Positions 27,724-37,910 of a stretch of DNA of 64,000 bases are shown here, piece by piece. Source of the DNA: Pseudomonadaceae bacterium (GTDB lineage Bacteria > Pseudomonadota > Gammaproteobacteria > Pseudomonadales > Pseudomonadaceae); contig JAUVZY010000005.1 in NCBI GenBank assembly GCA_030602315.1, positions 1 through 64,000 of the forward strand, in the 5' to 3' direction. A program made the translations under genes and the position numbers. The notes under the pieces are model-generated. The model was not told where the DNA came from and did not search any database. It was given only the letters and a program-made list of their open reading frames with translations. How positions within the stretch are numbered: position 1 is the stretch's first letter; each line of letters begins with the position of its first letter.

Positions 27724-27785
27724 GATTCGAACGTGCGACCCCCGGATTAGGAATCCGATGCTCTATCCTGCTGAGCTACGGGGAC
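27709..27785 (-). tRNA. tRNA-Arg (anticodon CCT)
   Basis: Complete cloverleaf on the minus strand: acceptor GTCCCCG / CGGGGAC, D-arm GCTC/GAGC, anticodon stem TCGGA/TCCGG with loop TTCCTAA (anticodon CCT, reading AGG), T-arm GCACG/CGTGT with TTCGAAT. Encoded discriminator A and CCA. Its 3' end is the integration boundary of the AT-rich insertion and carries the att-like repeat. Confidence 0.96.
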
Positions 27786-27818
27786 TTAGGGCGGGTTATA
27801 CCGCGAAAGGGGCGCGGT

Positions 27819-28829
27819 TCAAAGCGCGAAAGGCCGGGCGGCGGCGAGGCCGCCGAGGTCGTGGGCGCGGGCGAAGGCATCGGCATAGCGCACCATCGCG
27901 GCGCGGGTGCCCGGCTCGAACGCCGAGTGCCCGGCGTCGGGGACGACGGTGATGGTGGCGCCGGGCCACGCCTGCACCAGGCGATGGGCGGTGCGGATCG
28001 GGCAGACCACGTCGTAGCGCCCCTGCACCACCGCGAGCGGCAGGTGCGCCACCTTGGGCACGTTGTCCAGCAGCTGGCCGGGGGCGAGGAAGCCCTGGTG
28101 GCGCATGTAGTGGACCTCGAGCCGCGCCAGGGCCACCACGTCCGGGTCCACCGCCTCGGGGGTGCGCCACCAGACGTCGCCGTCGCGGGGGCCGTGGAGG
28201 CTGGAGCAGGCGTGCTCGTAGGCGTTCCACACGTGGGCCGCCGGGCCGTGGACCTTCGGGTCCGGGTCGGCGAGGCGGCGGGCGTAGGCGGCGAGCGGGT
28301 CGCCCCGTTCCTCCGGCGGCAGGAAGCCGCGCCAGCGCGCCTCCGCCTCGGGGAAGAAGCGGCCCATGCCGTCGAGGAACCACGCCACCTCGTCGTCGCC
28401 GAACAGGAACACCCCGCGCAGGATGAAGCCGAGGCAGCTTTCCGGATGCGCCTGGCCGTAGGCCACCGCCAGGGTGGTGCCCCAGCTGCCGCCCACCACC
28501 AGCCACGCCGGGATGTCGAGGGTGCGGCGCAGCGTCTCGATGTCGGCGATCAGGTCCCAGGTGGTGTTGGCGTGGATTTCCCCGGTCGGCGTCGAGCGGC
28601 CGCAGCCGCGCTGGTCGAACAGCACGATGCGGTAGCGGTCGGGATCGTAGAAGCGGCGGTGGGCGGGCAGGCAGCCCGAGCCGGGGCCGCCGTGGAGGTA
28701 GACCACCGGAATGCCGCCCGGCGAGCCGCATTCCTCCCAGTAGATGCGGTGGCCCCCGTCCACGCCCAGCATGCCGGAGGCGAACGGCGCGATCGGCGGG
28801 TAGAGATCGGCGGCGTGGAAGGTGTCCAA
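27819..28829 (-). CDS. pip: Proline iminopeptidase
   Basis: Releases N-terminal proline from peptides; cytosolic alpha/beta hydrolase of about 336 residues. Seen: oxyanion HGGPGSGC, FDQRGCGRSTP, nucleophile elbow GGSWGTTLA, acid Asp in GRYDVVCP and catalytic His in DAGHSAFE. TTG 28829 is chosen because GGGAGG lies upstream and the family N-terminus starts near LYPPIAPF; the longer ORF to 28913 would overlap the divergent nuclease-like gene. Fits the peptide-scavenging genes further right. Confidence 0.9.
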   Translation of the reverse strand: MDTFHAADLYPPIAPFASGMLGVDGGHRIYWEECGSPGGIPVVYLHGGPGSGCLPAHRRFYDPDRYRIVLFDQRGCGRSTPTGEIHANTTWDLIADIETLRRTLDIPAWLVVGGSWGTTLAVAYGQAHPESCLGFILRGVFLFGDDEVAWFLDGMGRFFPEAEARWRGFLPPEERGDPLAAYARRLADPDPKVHGPAAHVWNAYEHACSSLHGPRDGDVWWRTPEAVDPDVVALARLEVHYMRHQGFLAPGQLLDNVPKVAHLPLAVVQGRYDVVCPIRTAHRLVQAWPGATITVVPDAGHSAFEPGTRAAMVRYADAFARAHDLGGLAAARPFAL

Positions 28830-28873
28830 ACCTCGGCCTCCCGTTGTGGCCACGATCGCGCTAGGATGCGCGC

Positions 28874-29680
28874 ATGGAGCGGCATGATATCGCAAAATCC
28901 CGGGGCGTGCCACGCGCGGTTGCGGCGCTTCTGGCGGTGTTGCTGTGGCTCCCCTGCGCCCGGGCCGAGGCGCCGCTCCCCGGGCTGACGCGGGGGCCGG
29001 AGGCGCGGGTGGCGCAGATCGCCTACGCCGCCTCGTTCGACCTGGACGACGGCAGCCGGGTGCGGCTGGTGGGCATCCGCGCGCCCAAGCCCGACGCGCC
29101 GCCCTTCGCCGGGCAGGGCGAACCCCTGGGCGCCGAGGCCAAGGCGTTCGTCGAGGCGTTCGCGGCGGGGCGCGCCCTCACCCTCTATTTCGACGCCAAT
29201 CCGCAGGACCGCTACGGCCGCCGCCTCGCCCACGCGGTGCGCGACGACGGCGTGTGGCTGCAACGGGCGCTGATCGAGGCGGGGCTGGCGCGGGTCTACT
29301 CCCTCCCCGACAACCGGCGCGGCATCAAGGACCTGCTGGCGGCGGAGGACGCGGCGCGCCGCGCCGGGCGGGGCCTGTGGGCGCTCCCCGAGTTCCGCGT
29401 GCGCGGGGCGGAGGAGGCGGAGCCGGGCGGATTCGCGCTGGTGGAGGGCGTGGTGCGGGCGCAGTCCTCCGGCGACGGTCCGACCTACCTGAATTTCGGC
29501 CGCACCTGGAAAAGCGACTTCACCGTGCGCATCGCCCCCGGCGACCGCAAGCGCTTCGCCGCGGGCGGGCGGGTGCCCGACTACCGCGGCAAGCGGGTGC
29601 GGGTGCGCGGCTGGGTGTTCGAGAAGGACGGCCCGATGATCGACGCCACCCACCCGGAGCAGATCGAGGTGCTGGACTGA
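28874..29680 (+). CDS. Exported SNase-like (thermonuclease-fold) protein with degenerate active site
   Basis: 268-residue protein with an N-terminal signal peptide (hydrophobic about 13-31). An OB-fold SNase domain spans about 45-175. Compared with staphylococcal nuclease, Arg35 and Arg87 equivalents remain (R64 in RVRLVGIRAPK, R116 in DRYGRRL), but calcium ligand Asp40 is Arg69, general base Glu43 is Lys72, and the DGDT calcium motif is DDGS. A further OB-like domain follows (GPTYLNFGRTWKSDFTVRI). Probably a binding rather than cutting protein. Divergent from pip. Confidence 0.8.
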   Translation: MERHDIAKSRGVPRAVAALLAVLLWLPCARAEAPLPGLTRGPEARVAQIAYAASFDLDDGSRVRLVGIRAPKPDAPPFAGQGEPLGAEAKAFVEAFAAGRALTLYFDANPQDRYGRRLAHAVRDDGVWLQRALIEAGLARVYSLPDNRRGIKDLLAAEDAARRAGRGLWALPEFRVRGAEEAEPGGFALVEGVVRAQSSGDGPTYLNFGRTWKSDFTVRIAPGDRKRFAAGGRVPDYRGKRVRVRGWVFEKDGPMIDATHPEQIEVLD

Positions 29681-29683
29681 CCT

Positions 29684-30214
29684 TCAGACCTGCCGCGGCG
29701 CGGCGATGCCGAAATCGCCGGCGATCTGGCCGAGCCAGGCGGCGAGGCGCGCGGCGGTGCGGTCGGGCTGGTTGTCCTCGTCGAGCGGCAGACCCGCGAA
29801 GTGGCCGTTGCGCACCGCCTGGGAGGTTTCGAAGTCGTAGCCCTCCACCGGCCACTGCCCCACCACCTTGGCGCCGCGCTCGGCGAAGAACTCGGCCACC
29901 TCGCCCACCGCGTCGACGAAGCTGTCCGAGTAGGCGAACTGATCGCCGAGGCCGAACACCGCGACGGTGCGGCCCGAGAGATCGGCGCCGTCGAGGCGGC
30001 TCATCAGGTCCTCCCAATCGGCGGGAATCTCGCCGACGCCGACGGTGGGGGTGCCGACGATCAGGAAGTCGTAGGCCATCACCTCCTCGGCGGTGGCGCG
30101 GCCCGCGTCGATGGGCTGGCTCATGGTGTCGTCGTCGAACTGCGCCTTGATGCGCTTGGCGACGCGCTTGGTGGTGCCGGTGTCCGAACCGTAGATCAAA
30201 CCGATGCGCGCCAT
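29684..30214 (-). CDS. fldA: Long-chain flavodoxin
   Basis: 176-residue FMN electron carrier. FMN phosphate loop YGSDTGTTKRVAK at 8-20, TPTVGVGEIPADWE (60s loop) and GLGDQFAYSDSFVDAVG (90s loop), with the extra long-chain insertion near DEDNQPDRTAARL. It can replace ferredoxin when iron is scarce or donate electrons to nitrogenase (NifF-like). ATG 30214 follows GGGAGGA. A Fur-type box about 75 bp upstream makes iron-starvation induction likely. The assignment between FldA and NifF is not decided. Confidence 0.9.
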   Translation of the reverse strand: MARIGLIYGSDTGTTKRVAKRIKAQFDDDTMSQPIDAGRATAEEVMAYDFLIVGTPTVGVGEIPADWEDLMSRLDGADLSGRTVAVFGLGDQFAYSDSFVDAVGEVAEFFAERGAKVVGQWPVEGYDFETSQAVRNGHFAGLPLDEDNQPDRTAARLAAWLGQIAGDFGIAAPRQV

Positions 30215-30288
30215 GGACGATCCTCCCGCAGAGTCGAAGAGAAAGCCGCGCCCGGGGGACGCCGGACGCGGAAGATGAAGGCACTTAG

Positions 30289-30306
30289 ATGATAATGACT
30301 CGCAAC
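30289..30306 (-). promoter_or_regulatory. Fur-type iron box, third copy, before the flavodoxin gene
   Basis: Read on the minus strand GTTGCGAGTCATTATCAT matches the core of the sites at 10791 and 15069 (TTGCGA.T.ATT, then ATC), in the same orientation relative to its gene. Flavodoxins replacing iron proteins are classic Fur targets. Confidence 0.6.
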
Positions 30307-30340
30307 GCTGCGCCCCGCAAGGGGCTGACATGCGGCTTTT

Positions 30341-31249
30341 TCAGCGCACCGGGGCGATCTTCACCAGGAAATCCCGCACCGCCTGGCAGAACTCCCGCGC
30401 CACGCCCGAGGGCGGCTTGCCGATCGGGAAGAACAGGTAGAACGACAGCGGAATCCGCGGCGCGAACGGCCGGGTGACGACGCCCCGGTCGCGGAAGGCG
30501 TGGGCGGTGAAGGGTTCGACCACCGTCACCCCCATGCCCTCGGCCACCAGGGCGTAGGCGGTGTAGGCGCGCTGGGTGCTGATGCGGCGGCGCGGCGTGA
30601 TGCCCGCCTCGTGGAGGACGTTGGAGATCGCCCCCCAGGCGAGGCGGTCGTCGGTGAGGCCGATGAAGTCGACGTCGGAAAGGTCGGACGGCGCGATCAC
30701 CGCCTTGGCCGCCAGCGGGTGGTCCTCGGGCATGGCGCACACCAGCTCGGTGGAAATCAGCAGCTCGCCCTCCACCCCCGGCGATTCGAGGGGCTTGAGC
30801 GCGATGCCGAGATCGACCACGCCGCGCGACACCCAGTCCACCACCGTCGCCGAGCCGTAGGAGGAAAGCGTCACCTGCACCTGCGGCCGGGCGCGGCAGA
30901 ACGCCGCCACCACCTTGGGCAACACGCCGGAGGAAAGGCTCGGCATGCAGGCGAGGCGCAACTGCCCGAGTCCCGCCTGGCGGATCTCGTTGGCGCGGGC
31001 GGCGATGCCGTTCAACCCGGCGAACAGGCCCTCGGCCTCGGCGTACAGCACTTCGCATTCGGGGGTCGGACGTAACCTGCGGTTGCTGCGGTCGAACAGC
31101 GGAAAGCCCACCTCCCGCTCCAGTTCGGCCAGCAGACGGCTGACGGAAGGCTGGGAAACGTTGAGCAATCGGGCCGCGCTCGATGCCCCGCCGGTGAGCA
31201 CAGCCGCCCGCAGCGCCTCGATCTGCCTCATCGTTATGCGTGATGCCAT
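30341..31249 (-). CDS. LysR-family transcriptional regulator
   Basis: 302-residue LysR protein: wHTH in residues about 1-60 (RQIEALRAAVLTGGASSAARLLNVSQPSVSRLLAELE, split across the fold) and a periplasmic-binding-type effector domain with SLSSGVLPKVVAAFCRARP and GVTVVEPFTAHAF. Divergent from the dpp-type operon, so it is the probable regulator of that operon, sensing a transported amino acid or peptide product. ATG 31249 follows GGAAAA; 31270 lacks a Shine-Dalgarno. Confidence 0.87.
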   Translation of the reverse strand: MASRITMRQIEALRAAVLTGGASSAARLLNVSQPSVSRLLAELEREVGFPLFDRSNRRLRPTPECEVLYAEAEGLFAGLNGIAARANEIRQAGLGQLRLACMPSLSSGVLPKVVAAFCRARPQVQVTLSSYGSATVVDWVSRGVVDLGIALKPLESPGVEGELLISTELVCAMPEDHPLAAKAVIAPSDLSDVDFIGLTDDRLAWGAISNVLHEAGITPRRRISTQRAYTAYALVAEGMGVTVVEPFTAHAFRDRGVVTRPFAPRIPLSFYLFFPIGKPPSGVAREFCQAVRDFLVKIAPVR

Positions 31250-31417
31250 AGGTTTTCCGGATAATCTCATGATGCAATCGTATTTGACGCTATGGTTCGC
31301 CGATGTTTAGGGTGGTTTCAAGACAAAAAAGAAACGGCCTCGGGAGGGCTGCCACTGACAAGCGCCTACGTATGTTGGAGCGTGTCGTTGCAACCGGAGA
31401 CCTGGAGACTACCCCCC

Positions 31418-33022
31418 ATGCGCAACCTTTTGATTGGAACCACGGCCCTGATGATGGGGCTGGCGGCGGGCGCCGCCCATGCGGCCGACCTCAAGGTCGG
31501 GCTGTCGGCGGAGCCGAGCGCCCTCGATCCGCACTACCACAACCTCGTGCCCAACAACGCGATGGCGAAGCACGCCTTCAACACGCTGGTGGAGCAGGAC
31601 GCGAACCAGCGCCTCGGCGCCGGTCTCGCCACCTCGTGGAAGGCGCTCGACGACACCACCTGGGAATTCAAGCTGCGCCCGGGGGTGAAATTCCACGACG
31701 GCACGCCGTTCACCGCCAAGGACGTGGTGTTCTCGATCTGCCGCGTGCCGAAGGTGCCGAACAGCCCCTCCGCCTTCACCATCTACATGAAGTCGATCGA
31801 GAGCATGGAAACGCCCGACGACATGACCGTGGTGATGAAGACGGCGACGCCCTACCCGCTGCTGCCCACCGACATCTCGACGATCCAGATCGTCGCCGCC
31901 AACACCGGCACCCTCAACGGCCCGCTGGTGTTCAAGAAGGACGGCTGCACCGGCGTCGAGAGCTATCCCTCCACCGAGGACTTCAACTCCGGCAAGGCGA
32001 TGAACGGCACCGGTCCGTTCAAGTTCAAGGAGTTCGTCAAGGGCGACCGCACCGTGATGGTGAAGAACCCCGACTACTGGGGCGAAAAGGCGGCGTGGGA
32101 CACCGTGACCTTCCGGCCGATCGCCGCCGACGGCCCGCGCGTCGCCGCGCTGCTGGCGGGCGACGTGGACTTCATCGAGAACCCGCCGTCGCAGGACCTG
32201 CCGCGCCTCAAGGGCGACAAGAAGGTCCACGTGGTGGACGGCCTCTCGAACCGCGTCATCTACGTCGCCATCAACAGCGGCTCGGCGGTGCACCCGGGCC
32301 TCAAGGGCGTGGACAAGAACCCGCTCGCCGACCCCAAGGTGCGCAAGGCGCTCTCCCTCGCCATCGACCGCAAGGCGATCGCCGCCAAGATCATGAACGG
32401 CCAGGCGGAGCCCGCCGGTCAGACCATCTCGCCCGGCCTGTTCGGCCACAACCCGGACCTCAAGCCCGACGCGTTCGACGCCAAGGAGGCGCAGAAGCTG
32501 CTGGCCGAGGCGGGCTACCCGAAGGGCTTCGAGGTCACCCTCGGCACCCCCAACGACCGCTACATGAACGACGAGAAGGTGGCCCAGGCGATCGCCCAGT
32601 TCTGGACCCGCGTCGGCGTCAAGACCAACGTCGACGCCACCACCGCCTCGGTGTTCTTCTCCCGTCGCGGCAAGCAGGAGTTCGCGGCGTTCCTGGCGGG
32701 TTGGGGCGCGGGCACCGGCGAGGCGTCCTCGCCGCTCAAGTCGCTGGTGGCCTGCCGCAACAAGGAAAAGGGCTACGGCACCACCAACTACACCGACTAC
32801 TGCAACGCCGCGATGGACGCGACCCTCGACCAGGCCCTCGCCACCATCGACGACGCCAAGCGCGAGAAGCTGCTGCAGACCGCGATGGCCCAGGTGGCGG
32901 CGGACACCGGCATCATCCCCATCCACTTCGAAAAGACCCCGTGGGCGATGAAGGCCAACCTCACCTACGTGCCGCGCGTCGACCAGCAGACCATGGCGCA
33001 GTACATCCGGCCGGCGAAGTAA
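31418..33022 (+). CDS. dppA: Dipeptide/oligopeptide ABC transporter periplasmic binding protein
   Basis: 534-residue SBP_bac_5 protein, signal peptide ending AAHAAD (about residue 22). Family hallmarks: ALDPHYHN, WEFKLRPGVKFHDGTPFTAKDVVFS, GTGPFKFKEF and VRKALSLAIDRKAI. It captures the substrate for the following permeases. Members bind dipeptides, opines, glutathione or N-acyl amino acids; the neighbours encode a formylglutamate-type amidohydrolase and ArgE-like deacylase, pointing to acylated amino acids. About 170 bp divergent from LysR; the ATG follows CTGGAG. Confidence 0.9.
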   Translation: MRNLLIGTTALMMGLAAGAAHAADLKVGLSAEPSALDPHYHNLVPNNAMAKHAFNTLVEQDANQRLGAGLATSWKALDDTTWEFKLRPGVKFHDGTPFTAKDVVFSICRVPKVPNSPSAFTIYMKSIESMETPDDMTVVMKTATPYPLLPTDISTIQIVAANTGTLNGPLVFKKDGCTGVESYPSTEDFNSGKAMNGTGPFKFKEFVKGDRTVMVKNPDYWGEKAAWDTVTFRPIAADGPRVAALLAGDVDFIENPPSQDLPRLKGDKKVHVVDGLSNRVIYVAINSGSAVHPGLKGVDKNPLADPKVRKALSLAIDRKAIAAKIMNGQAEPAGQTISPGLFGHNPDLKPDAFDAKEAQKLLAEAGYPKGFEVTLGTPNDRYMNDEKVAQAIAQFWTRVGVKTNVDATTASVFFSRRGKQEFAAFLAGWGAGTGEASSPLKSLVACRNKEKGYGTTNYTDYCNAAMDATLDQALATIDDAKREKLLQTAMAQVAADTGIIPIHFEKTPWAMKANLTYVPRVDQQTMAQYIRPAK

Positions 33023-33110
33023 GCGCCCGCCTTTCCGCTTCCGGAGCCGCCCCGCGCGGGCGGCTCCGGGGCTTCGCCCGGATTTGGCGTCTCTCGAACC
33101 TGGAACAGAC

Positions 33111-34082
33111 ATGGGATATGTAATCAACCGGCTGATGCAGGGGCTGATGGTGATCGCGGTGATGGCGGTTCTCGTCTTCGTCGGCGTCTACGCCATCGGC
33201 AACCCGGTGGACATGCTGATCAGCCCCGAGGCCGACCAGGCCGAAATCGAGGCGACGATCATCCGCATGGGCCTCGACAAACCGCTGTGGGAGCAGTTCC
33301 TCGGCTTCGTCGGCGGCGCGCTCCGGGGCGACCTCGGCACCTCGTTCATGTACAACGAACCGGCGGTGCGGCTGATCCTCGCCCGCTTCCCCGCCACCCT
33401 CGAACTCGCCCTGGCGGCGATCCTGATGGCGGTGGCGGTGGGCATTCCGCTCGGCGTGATCGCGGGCCTGCGCCCCAACGGCGTGGTCGGCCGCTCGATC
33501 ATGACGGTGTCGATCCTCGGCTTCTCGCTGCCGACCTTCTGGGTCGGGATGATGTTCATCATGGTGTTCGCGGTGTCGCTGGGCTGGCTGCCCTCCACCG
33601 GGCGCGGCGAAACCGTCGAGGTGCTGGGGGTGCGGTGGAGCTTCCTCACCGCCAACGGCCTGTCGCACCTGTTCCTGCCCGCGCTCAACCTCGCGCTGTT
33701 CAAAACCTCGCTGGTGATCCGCCTCGCCCGCGCCGGGACCCGCGAGGTGATCACCCAGGACTACATCAAGTTCGCCCGCGCCAAGGGCCTTTCGGAAACC
33801 CGGGTGATCCTGGTGCACATGCTCAAGAACATGATGATCCCGGTGGTCACCGTGCTCGGGCTGGAGTTCGGCTCGGTGGTCGCCTTCGCGGTGGTGACCG
33901 AGACGGTGTTCGCCTGGCCGGGCATCGGCAAGCTGCTGATCTCGTCGATCGTCCACCTCGACCGGCCGGTGATCGTGGCGTACCTGATGCTCACCGTGCT
34001 GCTGTTCGTCACCATCAATTTCGTCGTGGACCTGATCTACGCGATTCTCGACCCGCGCGTCCGGCGCAAGGAGGCGGCATGA
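33111..34082 (+). CDS. dppB: Dipeptide-type ABC transporter permease 1
   Basis: 323-residue inner-membrane permease (BPD_transp_1) with six helices. N-terminal INRLMQGLMVIAVMAVLVF, the large periplasmic loop and the EAA motif region REVITQDYIKFARAKGLSE are present. Coupled to dppC by an ATGA overlap. ATG 33111 chosen; it follows GGAACAGAC weakly and is 88 bp after the dppA stop, with no other start fitting. Confidence 0.92.
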   Translation: MGYVINRLMQGLMVIAVMAVLVFVGVYAIGNPVDMLISPEADQAEIEATIIRMGLDKPLWEQFLGFVGGALRGDLGTSFMYNEPAVRLILARFPATLELALAAILMAVAVGIPLGVIAGLRPNGVVGRSIMTVSILGFSLPTFWVGMMFIMVFAVSLGWLPSTGRGETVEVLGVRWSFLTANGLSHLFLPALNLALFKTSLVIRLARAGTREVITQDYIKFARAKGLSETRVILVHMLKNMMIPVVTVLGLEFGSVVAFAVVTETVFAWPGIGKLLISSIVHLDRPVIVAYLMLTVLLFVTINFVVDLIYAILDPRVRRKEAA

Positions 34083-34999
34083 CCGAAGCCACCCTCGCCA
34101 CCGCCCCGGCGCACAAGGAGGTCTCGGTCGAGACCCCGGCGCAGCGGCTGGTGCGCAAGTTCGTCGCCAACCGCATCGCCCTCGGCGGCCTGGCGGTGTT
34201 CCTGGCGATCGCCCTGGCGGCGGTCCTGGCGCCGCTGATCGCGCCGCAGAACCCCTACGACCTCGCCGGCCTCGACATCATGGACGGCGCGATTCCGCCG
34301 GGCGGCGAGGCGTTCTCGGGCGGCACCTACGTGCTCGGCACCGACGAGCAGGGCCGCGACATGCTCTCGGCGATCCTCTACGGCCTGCGCATCTCGATCG
34401 GCGTCGGCGTCGGCTCGACGGTGATCGCGCTGGCGATCGGCCTCGCCATGGGTCTGTTCGCCGCCTATTCGGGCGGCTGGCGCGACGCCCTGGTGATGCG
34501 CCTGGTGGACCTGCAGCTCGGCTTTCCGCCGATCCTGATCGCGCTGATCCTGCTCGCCATCCTCGGGCGCGGCGTCGACAAGGTGATGATCGCCCTGGTG
34601 GCGCTGCAGTGGGCGTATTATGCCCGCACCGTGCGCGGCAACGCGCTGGTGGAGCGCCGCAAGGAATACATCGAGGCGGCGCGCTGCCTCGGCCTGCCGT
34701 ATGCGCGGATCGTGTTCGGCCACCTCATGCCCAACTGCCTGCCGCCGCTGATCGTGGTGGCGACGATGCAGGTGGCCCACGCCATCGCCCTCGAAGCCAC
34801 GCTCTCCTTCCTCGGCGTCGGCGTGCCGGTGACAGAGCCGTCGCTCGGCATGCTGATCGCCAACGGCTTCGACTTCATGATGAGCGGGCGCTACTGGGTG
34901 AGCTTCTTCCCCGGCGTCACCCTGCTCGTCACCGTGGTCTCGATCAATCTCGTCGGCGACCATCTCCGCGACATCCTGAATCCGAGGCTGCAGAAATGA
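34079..34999 (+). CDS. dppC: Dipeptide-type ABC transporter permease 2
   Basis: 306-residue DppC-type permease: N-terminal OppC_N segment with FVANRIALGGLAVFLAIALAAVL, LGTDEQGRDMLSAILYGLRISI and the EAA loop RRKEYIEAARCLG. Pairs with the preceding DppB. Four-base overlaps on both sides show a translationally coupled operon. Confidence 0.93.
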   Translation: MTEATLATAPAHKEVSVETPAQRLVRKFVANRIALGGLAVFLAIALAAVLAPLIAPQNPYDLAGLDIMDGAIPPGGEAFSGGTYVLGTDEQGRDMLSAILYGLRISIGVGVGSTVIALAIGLAMGLFAAYSGGWRDALVMRLVDLQLGFPPILIALILLAILGRGVDKVMIALVALQWAYYARTVRGNALVERRKEYIEAARCLGLPYARIVFGHLMPNCLPPLIVVATMQVAHAIALEATLSFLGVGVPVTEPSLGMLIANGFDFMMSGRYWVSFFPGVTLLVTVVSINLVGDHLRDILNPRLQK

Positions 35000-35978
35000 C
35001 CGGCGAACCCACCCTCGTGGTCGAGGGCCTCAAGACCCACTTCTTCACCGAGGCGGGCGTGGTCAAGTCGGTGGACGGCGTCGACCTTGCCGTCAACCGC
35101 GGCGAGATCCTCGGCCTGGTCGGCGAATCCGGTTCCGGCAAGTCGGTCACCGGGTTCTCGATCCTCGGCCTGATCGACCCACCCGGGCGGATCGTCGGCG
35201 GCTCGGTGCGCCTCAACGGCGAGGAACTCACCACCGCCAGCCCCAAGCGCCTGCGCAGCCTTCGCGGCGACCGCATCGCGATGATCTTCCAGGACCCGAT
35301 GATGACCCTCAATCCGGTCCTGAAGATCGAGACCCAGATGGTCGAAACCCTCCAGGCGCACGTCAAGATCGGCCGCGCCGAGGCCCGTGCCCGGGCGCGC
35401 GACGCCCTCGGCCGGGTGGGCATCCCCAGCCCCGAGGAACGGCTGGACAGCTACCCGCACCAGTTCTCGGGCGGCATGCGCCAGCGCGTCGCCATCGCCA
35501 TCGCGCTGCTGCACGGGCCGGATCTGATCATCGCCGACGAACCCACCACCGCCCTCGACGTGACGATCCAGGCGCAGATCCTCTCCGAGGTGCAGACCCT
35601 CTGCCGCGAAACCGGCACCGCGCTGATCTGGATCACCCACGATCTCGCGATCATCTCCGGCCTCGCCGACCGCGTCGCGGTGATGTACGCGGGCAAGATC
35701 GTCGAGACCGGCCGCATCGCCGAGGTGGTGGCCACTCCCCGCCATCCCTACACCCACGGCCTGATCGGCTCGGTGCCGAGCCGCAACCGCCGCGGCGAAC
35801 GCCTCACCCAGATCCCGGGGATGACGCCGTCGTTCCTCGCCCTGCCGCCCGGCTGCGCGTTCGCGCCGCGATGCCCCCGGGCCGACGAAAAGTGCCTCGC
35901 CATGCCCGAACTCGCGCCATGCCCCGGCGGCGGCCATCTCGCCCGCTGCTTCCACCCGGTGCCCGAAGGAGCCGCGTC

Positions 35979-35982
<4 letters not shown>
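34996..35982 (+). CDS. dppD: Dipeptide-type ABC transporter ATPase 1
   Basis: 328-residue ATPase. Walker A GESGSGKS (about 40-47), Q-loop [10 protein letters not shown], signature FSGGMRQR, Walker [13 protein letters not shown] and H-loop WITHDLAI. The C-terminal oligopeptide-transporter extension has four cysteines ([14 protein letters not shown] and CFHP) that bind an Fe-S cluster or zinc in this family. Confidence 0.94.
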
Positions 35983-37018
<1,036 letters not shown>

Positions 37019-37019
<1 letters not shown>

Positions 37020-37885
37020 TGGAGGCCGAAGCCGCCCGACGAAGCCCCGCCCTGTCGGTCTTCGACGCACCCGCCGACGCCCGCGTCGCCGCGGTGTTCG
37101 ACAGCCCGCACAGCGGCGCCGACTACCCGGCCGATTTCCGCCCCGCCCTGCCGATGGCGGAGCTGCGCAAGGCCGAGGACATGTACGTGGACGACTTCTA
37201 CGCCCCCGCGCCGGACCACGGCGCGGCGCTGCTGCTCGCCCGCTTCCCGCGCGTCTACCTGGACGCCAACCGCGCGGTGGAAGACATGGACGAGGGACTG
37301 CTGGACGCCCCCTGGCCCGGCCCCCTCGCCCCCGGCATCAAGACCGAATGCGGCCTCGGGCTGATCTGGCGCCTCTCCTCCGACGCCCGGCCGATCTACG
37401 ACCGCAAGCTTTCGGTGGCGGAGGCGCAGGCCCGCATCGACGCCTGCCACGCCCCCTACCACGCGGCGCTGAAGCGCCTGCTGGACGCGCGCCACGCCGC
37501 GTTCGGCCGGGTCTACCACGTCAACTGCCACTCCATGCCCGCCCTCTCCGGCCCCCGCGCGCCGGAGGGCGAGGGCGTGGCGCGCGCCGATTTCGTGCTC
37601 GGCGACCGCGACGGCACCACCTGCGCGCCGGACTTCACCCACGCCGTCGCCGAGTGCCTCACCGGCCTCGGCTATTCGGTGGCGCTCAACGACCCCTACA
37701 AGGGGGTCGAGCTGGTGCGCGCCTACGCCGACCCGGCCTCCGGCCGCCACAGCCTCCAGGTCGAGATCAACCGCCGCCTCTACATGGACGAAACCACCTT
37801 CGAAAAATCCGCCGACTACGCCGCCACCGGCGCGGCGGTGGCGCGGCTGATCGCCACCGTGGTCGCGTTCGCCCAAACCGCATGA
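37019..37885 (+). CDS. N-formylglutamate amidohydrolase family protein (second homologue)
   Basis: 288-residue zinc hydrolase of the FGase family: VFDSPHSGADYP, VDDFY, DANRAVEDMD, VNCHSMP and SLQVEINRRLYMDE. Distinct from HutG at 2979-3779 in length and context: it is the fifth gene of a dpp-type transporter operon, not next to hutF. It probably deacylates an imported N-formyl or N-acyl amino acid. The ATG shares a base with the dppF stop codon. Confidence 0.87.
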
Positions 37886-37910
37886 GTATCTGGAAAAGAG
37901 TCGCACCATC

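Noticed and set aside
28830-28913. N-terminal extension of proline iminopeptidase to ATG 28913
   Set aside because: Would overlap the divergent nuclease-like gene start and adds residues not found in the family.
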